The notes: generated by a model from the sequence alone, not told the origin. 49,520 nucleotides of DNA from Butyrivibrio sp. (GCA_017446685.1 JAFSQI010000031.1:1-49520), one strand, 5' to 3'. Positions 1 through 8,173 are shown, counted from the stretch's first letter. Translations and numbers: made by a program.

Positions 1-142
1 CTGTTCAGACAGAAATGCGCACTAAGCTGCGCATTTCGTGAGAATTTGATGCAGGAGTGAGCGCATTCCTTCGACGAAGTCGATCTGGAATGAATGCGCG
101 AATTAGTTACTGGAGCGAGCTTTATGCGAGTGAACAGTAACT
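1..142 (+). repeat. Intergenic inverted-repeat element, copy 1 (left part outside window)
   Basis: Bases 1-135 match bases 49386-49520 with 8 differences (about 94% identity), in the same orientation. The 3' terminus TGAACAGTAACT (131-142) is the exact reverse complement of AGTTACTGTTCA at 49381-49392, which precedes the second copy. The whole element therefore has 12-bp terminal inverted repeats and would be about 147 bp long. Inside, AATGCGC/GCGCATT (about 14-34) and GCGCATTCC with GGAAT..GCGC (about 61-100, tipped by CGAC-GAA-GTCG) form hairpins. It has no coding capacity. A small non-autonomous (MITE-like) or REP-like element is the likely identity; a structured RNA is possible. Confidence 0.8.
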
Positions 143-200
143 TGTAAACAGGTAATAGCCCAAAGGGGGTTAATTATATTATTATTGGAGGTAAAAAAGT

Positions 201-1937
201 ATGAAGAAAAAGGTATTATCTATGTTCCTTGCATCTGCAATGGCACTTTCAGTAGTGGCTTGCGGATCATCTGAAAGTGGTTCTGACACAGGATCAGCTA
301 CAACTGATACAGGTTCAAAAACTGAGACAACCACAGAAACAACAACAACTACTACAGAAAGCGCAGATGCTACAGGGGCTGAGAGCACATCTGAGCTTGT
401 TGATGGTAAGTTTGCTGACACAAGAAAAATTACTGTTGAGATTTATGACAGAGGAAATGATGGCGGTTCAGATCCTGAAAACAACATGTATACAGAGTAC
501 ATCAAGAAGGGAATGCTTGAGGAGCACAACGTTGAGGTTACTTTCAAGAAGGTTCCAAGATGGACTGAGGTTGATGACATCAACAACCTTCTTGCTGCAG
601 GAGAGGCTCCTGATATCTGTGTAACATACAGCTATCCTACAGTTCTTACATACGCTCAGATGGGTGGTGTAATTGATCTTGCTGATTATGTTGATACATA
701 CAAGGCTGACCTTCCTAATCTTTGGAACTGGCTTGGAGAGCAGAACATTTACTGGGACAAAGATCCTAAGACAGGTTCTATCTGGGCAATCGAAGGAAGA
801 CGTGCCGAGCAGCAGAGAATTGTAACTTTTGTTCGTCAGGACTGGCTTGATAAGCTTGAACTCAAGGCTCCTACATCAACTCAGGAATTTGAGGATATGC
901 TTATCGCATTCAGAGACAATGCGGATACACTTCTTGGCAGTGATGCTTCCAAGATGGTTCCTTTCTCAACAAGCTATGATATCGGATGGAGAGCATCAAA
1001 CATCATCACATCTTTCATGGATCCTGCAATCACAGATAAAGAGTATTACATCAACGGTTTTGATGACAGAATGGTTACACAGACTTCAACAAAAGAGGCA
1101 GTAAGACTTCTTAACAAGTGGTACAACGAAGACCTTATGTGGAAGGATTTCGCTCTTTATGGAAGCGGCGATACAACAGAGGATGATATGATCAAAGCAG
1201 GCTATGTTGGCGCAATCCAGCACAACTGGGATTATGTTTTCAGAAACGGCGAAGATAGCATTAACGCAAACTTAAAGAGAAATGTCGGTGAAGATGCAAA
1301 GTTTGTTCCAGTTGATTGTTTTGAGAATTCTGACGGCAAGTATGCTAAGTGGCTTTACAGTTCAGCAGGCGACAGAAAGATTTTCTTCCCTACAACAAAC
1401 AAAGAGCCTCTTGCATCACTTCTTTATGTTGATTTCATCAGCAAGCCTGAGACAATCAAATACCTTCAGGCAGGTGATGAAGGTGTTACACATGAAGTTC
1501 TTGAAAGTGGCGCTATCCAGATAATTGCTGCTACAGGCGATGCAATCCAGAACTCAGGTAAAAATATTGACTACACAATTACATGTAACGGAACAAACTT
1601 TGGTGACCAGAAGCTTGCTGACCTTTCAATCGCTTATGGATATGCAGAGGCAGATCCTGAGCTTGTAAGCGCAGCAGATAAGATTTCCAAGACTGACGGA
1701 CTTGAGCCTAAGAATGTTAATGTTGGCGTTATCGATGCTGAAGCCGGTGTTGGTGATACTCTTTCTTCAAAGAGAGATCAGATTTATGACAACGCAGTAG
1801 TTGCAGCAGAGGCTGATTTTGATTCTACATGGGATAGCTACATGTCAGATTATCTCTCAGCCGGTGGACAGGCTATCATGGATGAGAGAGCAGAGAAGTG
1901 GGCAGAGTTCTTTGGCGATGCAGATATGCTTCCTTGA
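201..1937 (+). CDS. Extracellular solute-binding lipoprotein of a sugar ABC transporter
   Basis: Probable substrate-binding lipoprotein (578 aa) that captures a mono- or oligosaccharide outside the membrane and delivers it to an ABC permease. A signal peptide ends at Cys21 in the lipobox-like context SVVAC. A Thr/Ser/Glu-rich tether of about 40 residues follows, then a long bilobal binding domain of the large type seen with LplB/YtcP-like permeases (500-580 aa; inferred from size and overall pattern). The start is set by GGAGG at 187-191. No permease or ATPase gene is in the window; they may lie upstream of position 1 or elsewhere. A good terminator follows at 1964-1993. The GH3 enzyme and isomerase downstream suggest a plant-polysaccharide sugar. 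The ligand cannot be named from sequence. Confidence 0.88.
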   Translation: MKKKVLSMFLASAMALSVVACGSSESGSDTGSATTDTGSKTETTTETTTTTTESADATGAESTSELVDGKFADTRKITVEIYDRGNDGGSDPENNMYTEYIKKGMLEEHNVEVTFKKVPRWTEVDDINNLLAAGEAPDICVTYSYPTVLTYAQMGGVIDLADYVDTYKADLPNLWNWLGEQNIYWDKDPKTGSIWAIEGRRAEQQRIVTFVRQDWLDKLELKAPTSTQEFEDMLIAFRDNADTLLGSDASKMVPFSTSYDIGWRASNIITSFMDPAITDKEYYINGFDDRMVTQTSTKEAVRLLNKWYNEDLMWKDFALYGSGDTTEDDMIKAGYVGAIQHNWDYVFRNGEDSINANLKRNVGEDAKFVPVDCFENSDGKYAKWLYSSAGDRKIFFPTTNKEPLASLLYVDFISKPETIKYLQAGDEGVTHEVLESGAIQIIAATGDAIQNSGKNIDYTITCNGTNFGDQKLADLSIAYGYAEADPELVSAADKISKTDGLEPKNVNVGVIDAEAGVGDTLSSKRDQIYDNAVVAAEADFDSTWDSYMSDYLSAGGQAIMDERAEKWAEFFGDADMLP

Positions 1938-1963
1938 TTGTAAATAGAATAAATTATTAGTAA

Positions 1964-1996
1964 AAAAGAGGTGTGGGTAACTGCACCTCTTTTGAT
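1964..1996 (+). terminator. Terminator after the solute-binding protein gene
   Basis: A 10-bp perfect stem, AAAAGAGGTG (1964-1973) with CACCTCTTTT (1984-1993), has a 10-nt loop and ends in T residues. Confidence 0.8.
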
Positions 1997-2059
1997 TTGT
2001 AATATTCAGTCGCAAATATCAGTGAGAGCACGGCAAAATCTGGTAAGAAAAAAATATGT

Positions 2060-2120
2060 CTCCCCTTTAAAATTTTATTGTAACTAAACAGAGTGGATAG
2101 CACTAAAAATTTTAGGGGAG
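2060..2120 (+). promoter_or_regulatory. Leader hairpin overlapping the GH3 ribosome binding site
   Basis: CTCCCC plus AAAATTTT (2060-2076) is complementary to AAAATTTT plus GGGGAG (2106-2120), with a small bulge and a loop of about 29 nt. The 3' arm contains the AGGGGAG ribosome binding site of the GH3 gene (ATG at 2129, spacing 8). If transcribed, the fold would hide the site. Function is inferred from pairing only. Confidence 0.5.
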
Positions 2121-2128
2121 TTATTTTG

Positions 2129-4261
2129 ATGAACAGAGAAGAAGCAAGAAAGCGTGCACATGAGCTTGTAAGCAAGATGACAGTTGAAGAGAAAGCTTCA
2201 CAGCTTCGCTATGACGCACCTGCTATTGATAGACTTGGAATTCCTGCTTATAACTGGTGGAATGAGGCACTTCACGGTGTTGCCAGAGCCGGCACAGCTA
2301 CAATGTTCCCGCAGGCAATCGGTCTTGCAGCTGCTTTTGACGAAGAGCTTATGGGCGAGATCGGCAAAGTGGTTGCTACAGAGGGACGTGCCAAGTACAA
2401 TGAGCAGTCCAAGAGAGAGGACAGAGACATCTATAAGGGACTTACATTCTGGTCCCCGAACGTTAATATTTTCCGTGACCCTCGTTGGGGCAGAGGTCAT
2501 GAGACCTATGGAGAGGATCCGTTCCTTACAGGTACGCTTGCGGTTCCTTTTATAAAGGGATTACAGGGCGATGGCGAATATTTGAAGGCAGCAGCTTGCG
2601 CCAAGCACTTTGCTGTTCATTCAGGTCCTGAGGGAGACAGACACTTTTTTGACGCAAAGGCTTCCAAGAAGGATCTTGAGGAGACATATCTTCCTGCATT
2701 TGAGATGTGCGTAAAGGATGCCGGAGTAGAGGCAGTAATGGGCGCTTATAACAGAACCAACGGAGAGCCGTGTTGTGCAAATAAACCTCTCATGGTAGAT
2801 AAGTTAAGAGGTGAGTGGGGATTTGAAGGTCACTTTGTTTCAGATTGTTGGGCAGTAAAAGATTTCCATGAGAACCACAAAGTTACATCAAGTCCTGAGG
2901 AGTCTGCTAAGCTTGCTCTTGAGATGGGATGTGACCTTAACTGTGGATGTACATACCAGAAGATCATGAATGCATATAGGGCTGGAATTCTTTCAGAGGA
3001 TCTTATCACAACCTCCTGCGAGAGGCTGTTTACAACAAGATTTCTTTTGGGAATGTTTGATAAGACAGAATATGACGAAATTCCATATACAGTAGTTGAG
3101 TGTAAAGAGCATCTTGATGTTGCACACAGAGCAGCAAGAGAGTCAATCGTACTTCTTAAGAACGACGGACTTCTTCCTCTTAATAAAGAAAAAATTAAGA
3201 CCATCGGTGTTATCGGACCGAATGCTGATTCAAGACTTTCACTTGTTGGTAACTATCACGGAACATCTTCAAGATATATTACTGTACTTGAGGCAATTCA
3301 GGATAAGGTTGGCGATGATGTCAGAGTTCTTTATTCTGAGGGTTCAGATATTTTCAAGAATAATATCAGTAATCTTGCAAATCCTAATCTTCCGGACCGA
3401 CTTTCTGAGGCGCAGACAGTTGCGGATTACTCAGATGTTGTAGTGGTTGTTGTAGGACTTGATGAGAACCTTGAAGGAGAAGAGGGCGATGCAGGTAACC
3501 AGTTTGCATCAGGAGACAAGATTTCCCTTGAACTTCCTCTTTGCCAGAAACAGCTTCTTTACAGCGTACTTGAGAGAGGAAAGCCTACAATTGTCATCAA
3601 TATGGCAGGTAGCGCAATAAATCTTTCTAAGGCTCAGGAAGATGCAAATGCAGTTATTCAGGCATGGTATCCCGGAGCAAGAGGCGGCAGGGATGTTGCT
3701 GATATTCTCTTTGGCGATGTATCTCCGTCAGGAAAACTTCCTGTTACCTTCTATGCAAGTACAGATGATCTTCCTGATTTCAGAGATTATTCAATGAAGA
3801 ACAGAACTTACAGATTCTTTACCGGAACACCTCTTTATCCGTTTGGATATGGACTTACATACGGTGACTGCTATGTTAAGTCTGATTACAACTTCAATGT
3901 GAAGTATGATGAGGATATTAAGGTTAACGGAGCTGAGCTCACTGTGGCAGTTGCTAATGATGGCAAGGTTGATACAGATGAAGTTGTACAGGTCTACATC
4001 AAGGATCTTGATTCTGAGTTTGCTACAGTTAATCCAAGCCTTTGTGGATTTAAGAGAGTACATGTACCGGCAGGTGGAGAAGTTAAGGTTACAATCGAGA
4101 TTCCTAAGAGAGCATTCACTTCAGTTAATGAAGAAGGAAAAAGAGCTGTCTTTGCTAAAAACTTCAAGCTCTACGTTGGAACTCAGCAACCTGATGCACG
4201 TTCAGAAGAGCTTACAGGTCATAAATGTGTAGAAATATGCTTTAGTGCGGGTAAAAAATAA
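2129..4261 (+). CDS. Glycoside hydrolase family 3 (beta-xylosidase/beta-glucosidase type)
   Basis: A 710-aa GH3 enzyme that removes terminal beta-linked sugars from oligosaccharides. There is no signal peptide, so it probably acts in the cytoplasm on imported oligosaccharides. The N-terminal TIM-barrel domain carries MFPQAIGLAAAFD, the KHF signature (about residue 160) and FVSDCWAV, with D239 as the expected nucleophile. The second alpha/beta domain has VIGPNAD and GLDENLEGEEGD. The C-terminal part, from about residue 590, is fibronectin III-like. The motif GAYNRTNGEPCCAN resembles the beta-xylosidase branch of GH3, but substrate choice between xylo- and gluco-oligosaccharides cannot be settled. 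ATG 2129 is preferred to 2093 because AGGGGAG lies 8 nt upstream. That site sits in a predicted hairpin. Confidence 0.92.
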   Translation: MNREEARKRAHELVSKMTVEEKASQLRYDAPAIDRLGIPAYNWWNEALHGVARAGTATMFPQAIGLAAAFDEELMGEIGKVVATEGRAKYNEQSKREDRDIYKGLTFWSPNVNIFRDPRWGRGHETYGEDPFLTGTLAVPFIKGLQGDGEYLKAAACAKHFAVHSGPEGDRHFFDAKASKKDLEETYLPAFEMCVKDAGVEAVMGAYNRTNGEPCCANKPLMVDKLRGEWGFEGHFVSDCWAVKDFHENHKVTSSPEESAKLALEMGCDLNCGCTYQKIMNAYRAGILSEDLITTSCERLFTTRFLLGMFDKTEYDEIPYTVVECKEHLDVAHRAARESIVLLKNDGLLPLNKEKIKTIGVIGPNADSRLSLVGNYHGTSSRYITVLEAIQDKVGDDVRVLYSEGSDIFKNNISNLANPNLPDRLSEAQTVADYSDVVVVVVGLDENLEGEEGDAGNQFASGDKISLELPLCQKQLLYSVLERGKPTIVINMAGSAINLSKAQEDANAVIQAWYPGARGGRDVADILFGDVSPSGKLPVTFYASTDDLPDFRDYSMKNRTYRFFTGTPLYPFGYGLTYGDCYVKSDYNFNVKYDEDIKVNGAELTVAVANDGKVDTDEVVQVYIKDLDSEFATVNPSLCGFKRVHVPAGGEVKVTIEIPKRAFTSVNEEGKRAVFAKNFKLYVGTQQPDARSEELTGHKCVEICFSAGKK

Positions 4262-4343
4262 TAATTATTGTTAAAGTATATAAAGTGGCATAAGGAATGA
4301 ATCTAAAAACCACAAAAGTTGTATTTATATTTATTTAATATAT

Positions 4344-4449
4344 GTACAAGTTGAAAAAGTTGAATAATTTTAAATGTATATTTTCTACGATTTTTCAGCT
4401 TGTATTTTTAAGGGCTTTGGCTGATAATATTTTACGGTACAAATTGTAC
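4344..4449 (+). promoter_or_regulatory. Candidate promoter and GTACAA operator before the isomerase gene
   Basis: A -35-like TTGTAT (4400-4405), 17-nt spacer and GATAAT (4423-4428) precede a perfect dyad GTACAA-A-TTGTAC (4437-4449) that would overlap the transcription start. A single half-site GTACAA lies at 4344-4349, and another lies before the next gene at 6129-6134. This fits a repressor operator, but no regulator gene is adjacent. The rest of the gap 4262-4539 is AT-rich and shows no gene. Confidence 0.4.
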
Positions 4450-4539
4450 TTGATGTATAAGTTGTATTGAAATAGAATTGGCAGATCTATTGAATAGAAA
4501 GTTTTAATGCGCTTTATGCGTAGAAAGGGGATTTTTTAT

Positions 4540-6018
4540 ATGATTAACATTCCAGAAGTAAAAATTGGTATCGTTGCAGTAAGCCGTGACTGCTTTCCTG
4601 CATCACTTGCAGTAAACAGAAGAAAAGCTTTGGTTGAGGCTTACAAGAAGAATTTTGATGAGAAGGACATTTATGAGTGCCCTGTCTGCATCATCGAGAG
4701 CGAGACTCAGACACTTGAGGCTCTTGAGGATGTTAAGAAGGCAGGATGTAATGCACTTTGCGTATATCTTGGAAACTTTGGACCTGAAATTTCAGAGACA
4801 CTTCTTGCTCAGAAATTTGAAGGACCTGTAATGTTCTGCGCTGCTGCTGAGGAGTCACAGAGTGACCTTATTGATGGCAGAGGAGATGCATATTGCGGAA
4901 TGCTCAATGCAAGCTATAACCTTCACCTTCGTGGAGTAAAGGCATATATTCCTGAGTATCCTGTAGGAACAGCAGACGAATGTGCAAAGATGATCAACGA
5001 GTTCGTACCTGTTGCAAGAGCTCTTGACGGACTTGCCAACCTCAAGGTTATCTCTTTTGGCCCTCGTCCTATGAACTTCCTTGCATGTAATGCACCTATC
5101 CAGCAGATCTACAATCTTGGCGCAGAAATCGAAGAGAACTCAGAGCTTGATCTTTTCGAGAGCTTCAACAAGCATGCTGGAGATCCTAGAATTGCAGAAG
5201 TTAAGGCTGACATGGAAAAAGACCTTGGCGCAGGCAACAAGAAGCCTGAAATCCTTGAGAAGCTTGCTCAGTATGAGCTTACACTTCTTGACTGGATCGA
5301 AGAGCACAGAGGCGGCAAGAAGTATGTATGTATCGCAGGAAAGTGCTGGCCTGCATTCCAGACACAGTTCGGATTTGTTCCTTGCTATGTAAACTCAAGA
5401 CTTACAGGCCGTGGAATCCCTGTATCATGCGAAGTAGACATCTACGGAGCAATCAGTGAGTTCATTGGAACATGCATCTCTAATGACGCTGTAACACTTC
5501 TTGACATCAACAACTCTGTACCTGCTGATATGTATGAGCAGAGCATCAAGGGCAAGTTTGATTACAAGCACACAGATACATTCATGGGCTTCCACTGCGG
5601 AAATACATGCACAAGCAAGCTTTCAAGCTGCGAGATGAAGTTCCAGAGAATTATGGCTAGAAACCTTCCTGAAGAAGTTACACAGGGAACTCTTGAAGGA
5701 GATATCGTTCCTGGAGATATCACATTCTACAGACTGCAGAGCACATCTGATAACCACCTTCGTGCTTATGTTGCTCAGGGTGAAGTTCTTCCTGTTGCTA
5801 CACAGTCATTCGGTGGAATTGGTGTATTCGCTATTCCTGAGATGGGAAGATTCTACAGACACGTACTTATCCAGGGCAACTTCCCTCACCACGGCGCAGT
5901 TGCATTTGGTCACTTCGGAAAGGCTCTTTACGAAGTATTCAAGTATGTAGGAGCTGAGACAATTGGCTACAATCAGCCTGCTTCTCTTCCATATCCTACA
6001 GAGAATCCATTTGCTTAA
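4540..6018 (+). CDS. L-fucose/L-arabinose isomerase family protein
   Basis: A 492-aa aldose-ketose isomerase-like enzyme of the fucose/arabinose isomerase superfamily. The N-terminal Rossmann-like part (about 1-170) is followed by a middle domain containing SFGPRPMNF, then a C-terminal catalytic region. Expected metal and catalytic residues are present: E298 in CEVDIYGA, D322 in LLDINN and H352 in FHCGNT, the same E/D/H set used by fucose isomerase. The start is ATG 4540 with AGAAAGGGG 9 nt upstream; the longer reading from 4507 has no good site. It follows a GH3 gene and precedes a 2-hydroxyacid dehydrogenase, so it probably handles a released pentose or deoxyhexose. The true substrate is not predictable; many members of this family are uncharacterised. 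Confidence 0.82.
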   Translation: MINIPEVKIGIVAVSRDCFPASLAVNRRKALVEAYKKNFDEKDIYECPVCIIESETQTLEALEDVKKAGCNALCVYLGNFGPEISETLLAQKFEGPVMFCAAAEESQSDLIDGRGDAYCGMLNASYNLHLRGVKAYIPEYPVGTADECAKMINEFVPVARALDGLANLKVISFGPRPMNFLACNAPIQQIYNLGAEIEENSELDLFESFNKHAGDPRIAEVKADMEKDLGAGNKKPEILEKLAQYELTLLDWIEEHRGGKKYVCIAGKCWPAFQTQFGFVPCYVNSRLTGRGIPVSCEVDIYGAISEFIGTCISNDAVTLLDINNSVPADMYEQSIKGKFDYKHTDTFMGFHCGNTCTSKLSSCEMKFQRIMARNLPEEVTQGTLEGDIVPGDITFYRLQSTSDNHLRAYVAQGEVLPVATQSFGGIGVFAIPEMGRFYRHVLIQGNFPHHGAVAFGHFGKALYEVFKYVGAETIGYNQPASLPYPTENPFA

Positions 6019-6038
6019 TATATTGTAATGAAGAAATG

Positions 6039-6069
6039 GGATGTAACCTACGGGTTGCATCCTTTTTTT
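6039..6069 (+). terminator. Terminator after the isomerase gene
   Basis: GGATGTAACC (6039-6048) pairs with GGTTGCATCC (6053-6062), with one G-U pair and a TACG tetraloop, followed by seven T. Confidence 0.88.
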
Positions 6070-6185
6070 ATAAATAAAGTAAACAGAATAGAATTATTAC
6101 TCCACATAGTGTTAGAATGTATACAAATGTACAATGCATTTTTGGGAATAAAATGATTCAGAATGCTTTTTTGGAGGAGTTACGT

Positions 6186-7148
6186 ATGAAAATTGTTGTG
6201 GCAGATAAAGATAGTGTCGGTTCAGATATGGACTATTCGATATATGATGAACTGGGAGAAGTTACTTATTATGATGATAAAATAACTGAAGAGAATGCAA
6301 AGGAGCGTTTGGCGGGGGCTGAGGTACTCATGATAAATAAGAGTGCCATAACGGATAAGATACTTGATGATGCTCCTGATCTTAAGCTGATATGCGAATT
6401 TGCAACAGGCTATGATAATGCCAATATTCCAGCCTGTGACAGACATGGAGTTAAGGTTGCAAACGTAGTTAATTATTCCACAGCTTCCGTTGCTCAGCAT
6501 ACTTTTGCGCTTCTTTTTTATCTTATGGAGAGCATGAGACATTATGATGAGTTTGTAAAAAGTGGAGCCTATGCCAATCAGAATCACTTTTGCTGCCTGG
6601 ACATACCGTTTCACGAACTTGATGGAATGACTTATGGAATAGTAGGAATGGGAAATATTGGAAGGAAAGTTGCTAAGATAGCAACAGCTTTTGGGGCAAA
6701 AGTGATTTTTTACTCTGCATCAGGTAACAGCACCTGTACAGAATACGAAAGAGTTGAATTTGATGAATTGTTAAAACGAAGTGATGTTATTTCAATTCAT
6801 TGCCCATTAAGTGACAGAACAAGAAATCTATTTAATAAAGAAGCTTTTTCAAAAATGAAGAAGAGTGCTATTCTTATTAATGTGGCGAGAGGGGCAGTTG
6901 TCAGTGAGCAGGATCTGGCTGATGCGCTTAATGAAAATATTATTGCGGCGGCAGGACTTGATGTATTAAACCCGGAGCCTATGGCAAAGGATTCACCTCT
7001 TTTAGCTATCAAGGACAGTACTAAGCTTATGATTACGCCGCATCTTGCCTGGGCAAGTACTGAGGCTCGTCAGCGCTGCCTTGAGGAAGTCAAGAAGAAT
7101 GTCCTGGCTTATCAGGAAGGAAAAGTAAGAAATATTGTAAACATGTGA
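6186..7148 (+). CDS. D-isomer-specific 2-hydroxyacid dehydrogenase
   Basis: A 320-aa cytoplasmic NAD(P)H oxidoreductase that interconverts a 2-keto acid and a D-2-hydroxy acid (D-lactate, hydroxypyruvate or similar). The nucleotide-binding motif GMGNIG spans residues 154-159. The catalytic Arg is in NVARGAVV, the Glu in LNPEPMAKD and the His in TPHLAWAS, so the triad is complete. At the end of the second strand of the nucleotide fold the usual acidic residue is replaced by S177 (VIFYSAS), which may relax NADH preference towards NADPH. ATG 6186 is chosen because GGAGGAG lies 6 nt upstream; the longer reading from 6117 lacks one. It follows the isomerase gene after a terminator and has a GTACAA half-site in its leader, hinting at shared control. 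Confidence 0.88.
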   Translation: MKIVVADKDSVGSDMDYSIYDELGEVTYYDDKITEENAKERLAGAEVLMINKSAITDKILDDAPDLKLICEFATGYDNANIPACDRHGVKVANVVNYSTASVAQHTFALLFYLMESMRHYDEFVKSGAYANQNHFCCLDIPFHELDGMTYGIVGMGNIGRKVAKIATAFGAKVIFYSASGNSTCTEYERVEFDELLKRSDVISIHCPLSDRTRNLFNKEAFSKMKKSAILINVARGAVVSEQDLADALNENIIAAAGLDVLNPEPMAKDSPLLAIKDSTKLMITPHLAWASTEARQRCLEEVKKNVLAYQEGKVRNIVNM

Positions 7149-7169
7149 AATGTATTTTGTTAATAAACA

Positions 7170-7203
7170 GTTGTCAGCAAATATACGAGCGAACATAAAT
7201 GCT
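7170..7203 (+). repeat. Short leader repeat, copy A (possible remnant of the 147-bp element)
   Basis: AGTTGTCAGC..ATATA.GAGCGAACATAAA here matches 23628-23658 with about three differences. It lies about 30 nt before the start of the next gene, as does the other copy. It also resembles the 3' end of the 147-bp element (..TATGCGAGTGAACAGTAA). Confidence 0.5.
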
Positions 7204-7233
7204 TGTTTTAATATATTTATCATGGAGAAAGAA

Positions 7234-7959
7234 ATGGAATATTATAAAATAAGGAAATATATATTTAGGGGAGCTACTAAAGCTTTATTACTTGCCGGTG
7301 TTATCAGTACTCTGAGCGGAATAAAAATAGTTGCCGGTGCTACCGAGACTGTTGAAGAAAATCAAAATGTTTCATCTGAAGTCAACAGTGTAGAAACAGA
7401 AGCTGAAACTGTAACTGAAACTGTAGCCCAAAATGAACAAGAAACGGAGGAGACTGTAAAACTTCCGGAAAATAATCAGGTTATCTCAAGTGGTGTTACT
7501 CAGGTTTCTACTTTATATGGCCACTACTACGCATGGAACATTCCCGGAATTGCAGTAATTGAGTCTGAGTCTTCATTAAGATCAGAAGCAGAATTTCTTC
7601 CTATAGAAGATTTTTATGTTACAACCTGGGATATAAATGAAAGCACAGCACCACTTGCAATAGAGAGCTTTAAAGCGGTTGCTGATTATGAGCAGGCGGT
7701 GTTGGGGCCTGCATTTCAGATGAATATCAACAAAATTGTTTCCGGAAGATTTTATTCAATGTGGCAGTATTCTCTGACAGCACTTACAACAGTCGCAATT
7801 CCTGCTGATTTTCTGGTAGCAGATACGGATTATGCTGTTATATATGTAAAGGCTGGTGGTGAGTATGAGGTACTTCCTGACCTTGATAGCGATAATACCA
7901 CAGTAACTTTTGAGGCTCATGCCGGAGATGGGGCTTATGCACTTGTGAGATACAATTGA
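7234..7959 (+). CDS. Unknown secreted protein with acidic linker and C-terminal beta domain
   Basis: I do not recognise a named family. The 241-aa product has a basic N-terminus and a hydrophobic segment (about 14-35, ending near VAGA), consistent with a signal peptide. A Glu/Thr/Val-rich stretch follows to about residue 85. The C-terminal half has alternating hydrophobic residues and ends in a pattern (YAVIYVKAGGEYEVLPDLD, then a TVTF strand and YALVRY) seen in small beta-sandwich modules of clostridial surface proteins. No cysteine, sortase motif or catalytic motif is visible. The start is ATG 7234, with GGAG 6 nt before it; the open frame from 7150 is less likely. It lies 85 nt after the dehydrogenase gene and ends at a terminator (8086-8118). 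Adhesion or a wall-associated role is only a guess. Confidence 0.6.
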   Translation: MEYYKIRKYIFRGATKALLLAGVISTLSGIKIVAGATETVEENQNVSSEVNSVETEAETVTETVAQNEQETEETVKLPENNQVISSGVTQVSTLYGHYYAWNIPGIAVIESESSLRSEAEFLPIEDFYVTTWDINESTAPLAIESFKAVADYEQAVLGPAFQMNINKIVSGRFYSMWQYSLTALTTVAIPADFLVADTDYAVIYVKAGGEYEVLPDLDSDNTTVTFEAHAGDGAYALVRYN

Positions 7960-8085
7960 TTTTTTTGTTTGTGAAAAATCAATGTAAAAAGTGTGACGTA
8001 TTACGAACTTGTTGATGAATGAATGTGAATATTTGGTGAACTAATCATCGTAAAAATAATAGCAAATGGGCGCAAAGCCAGATAA

Positions 8086-8118
8086 AACCTGATGTAATTA
8101 ATTTGCATCAGGTTTTTT
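8086..8118 (+). terminator. Terminator between the secreted protein and chemoreceptor genes
   Basis: AACCTGATG pairs with CATCAGGTT around a loop of 11 nt and is followed by a T run to 8118. Confidence 0.85.
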
Positions 8119-8142
8119 GCTTGCTTGAAAAAAAGTATGTTG

Positions 8143-8173
8143 TTGACCTGGTGGTTACCACCGGGTTTATAAA
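8143..8173 (+). promoter_or_regulatory. MerR-type promoter for the chemoreceptor gene
   Basis: TTGACC (-35, 8143-8148) and TATAAA (-10, 8168-8173) are separated by 19 nt instead of 17. The spacer region holds a dyad, ACCTGGTGG (8146-8154), TTA, CCACCGGGT (8158-8166). An over-long spacer filled by a dyad is the hallmark of promoters activated by MerR-family proteins. A MerR-family gene lies just past the chemoreceptor gene. The regulator-site pairing is inferred. Confidence 0.65.

Noticed and set aside
1-142. Repeat element as a tRNA or known small RNA gene
   Set aside because: No cloverleaf, anticodon arm or known RNA family signature is visible.
8068-8079. GGGCGCAAAGCC, resembling the core of a c-di-GMP-I riboswitch, upstream of a chemoreceptor
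   Set aside because: The partner block with the GNRA-loop helix is not seen upstream, and the motif lies before both the terminator at 8086-8118 and the likely promoter at 8143-8173, so it would not be in the chemoreceptor mRNA.
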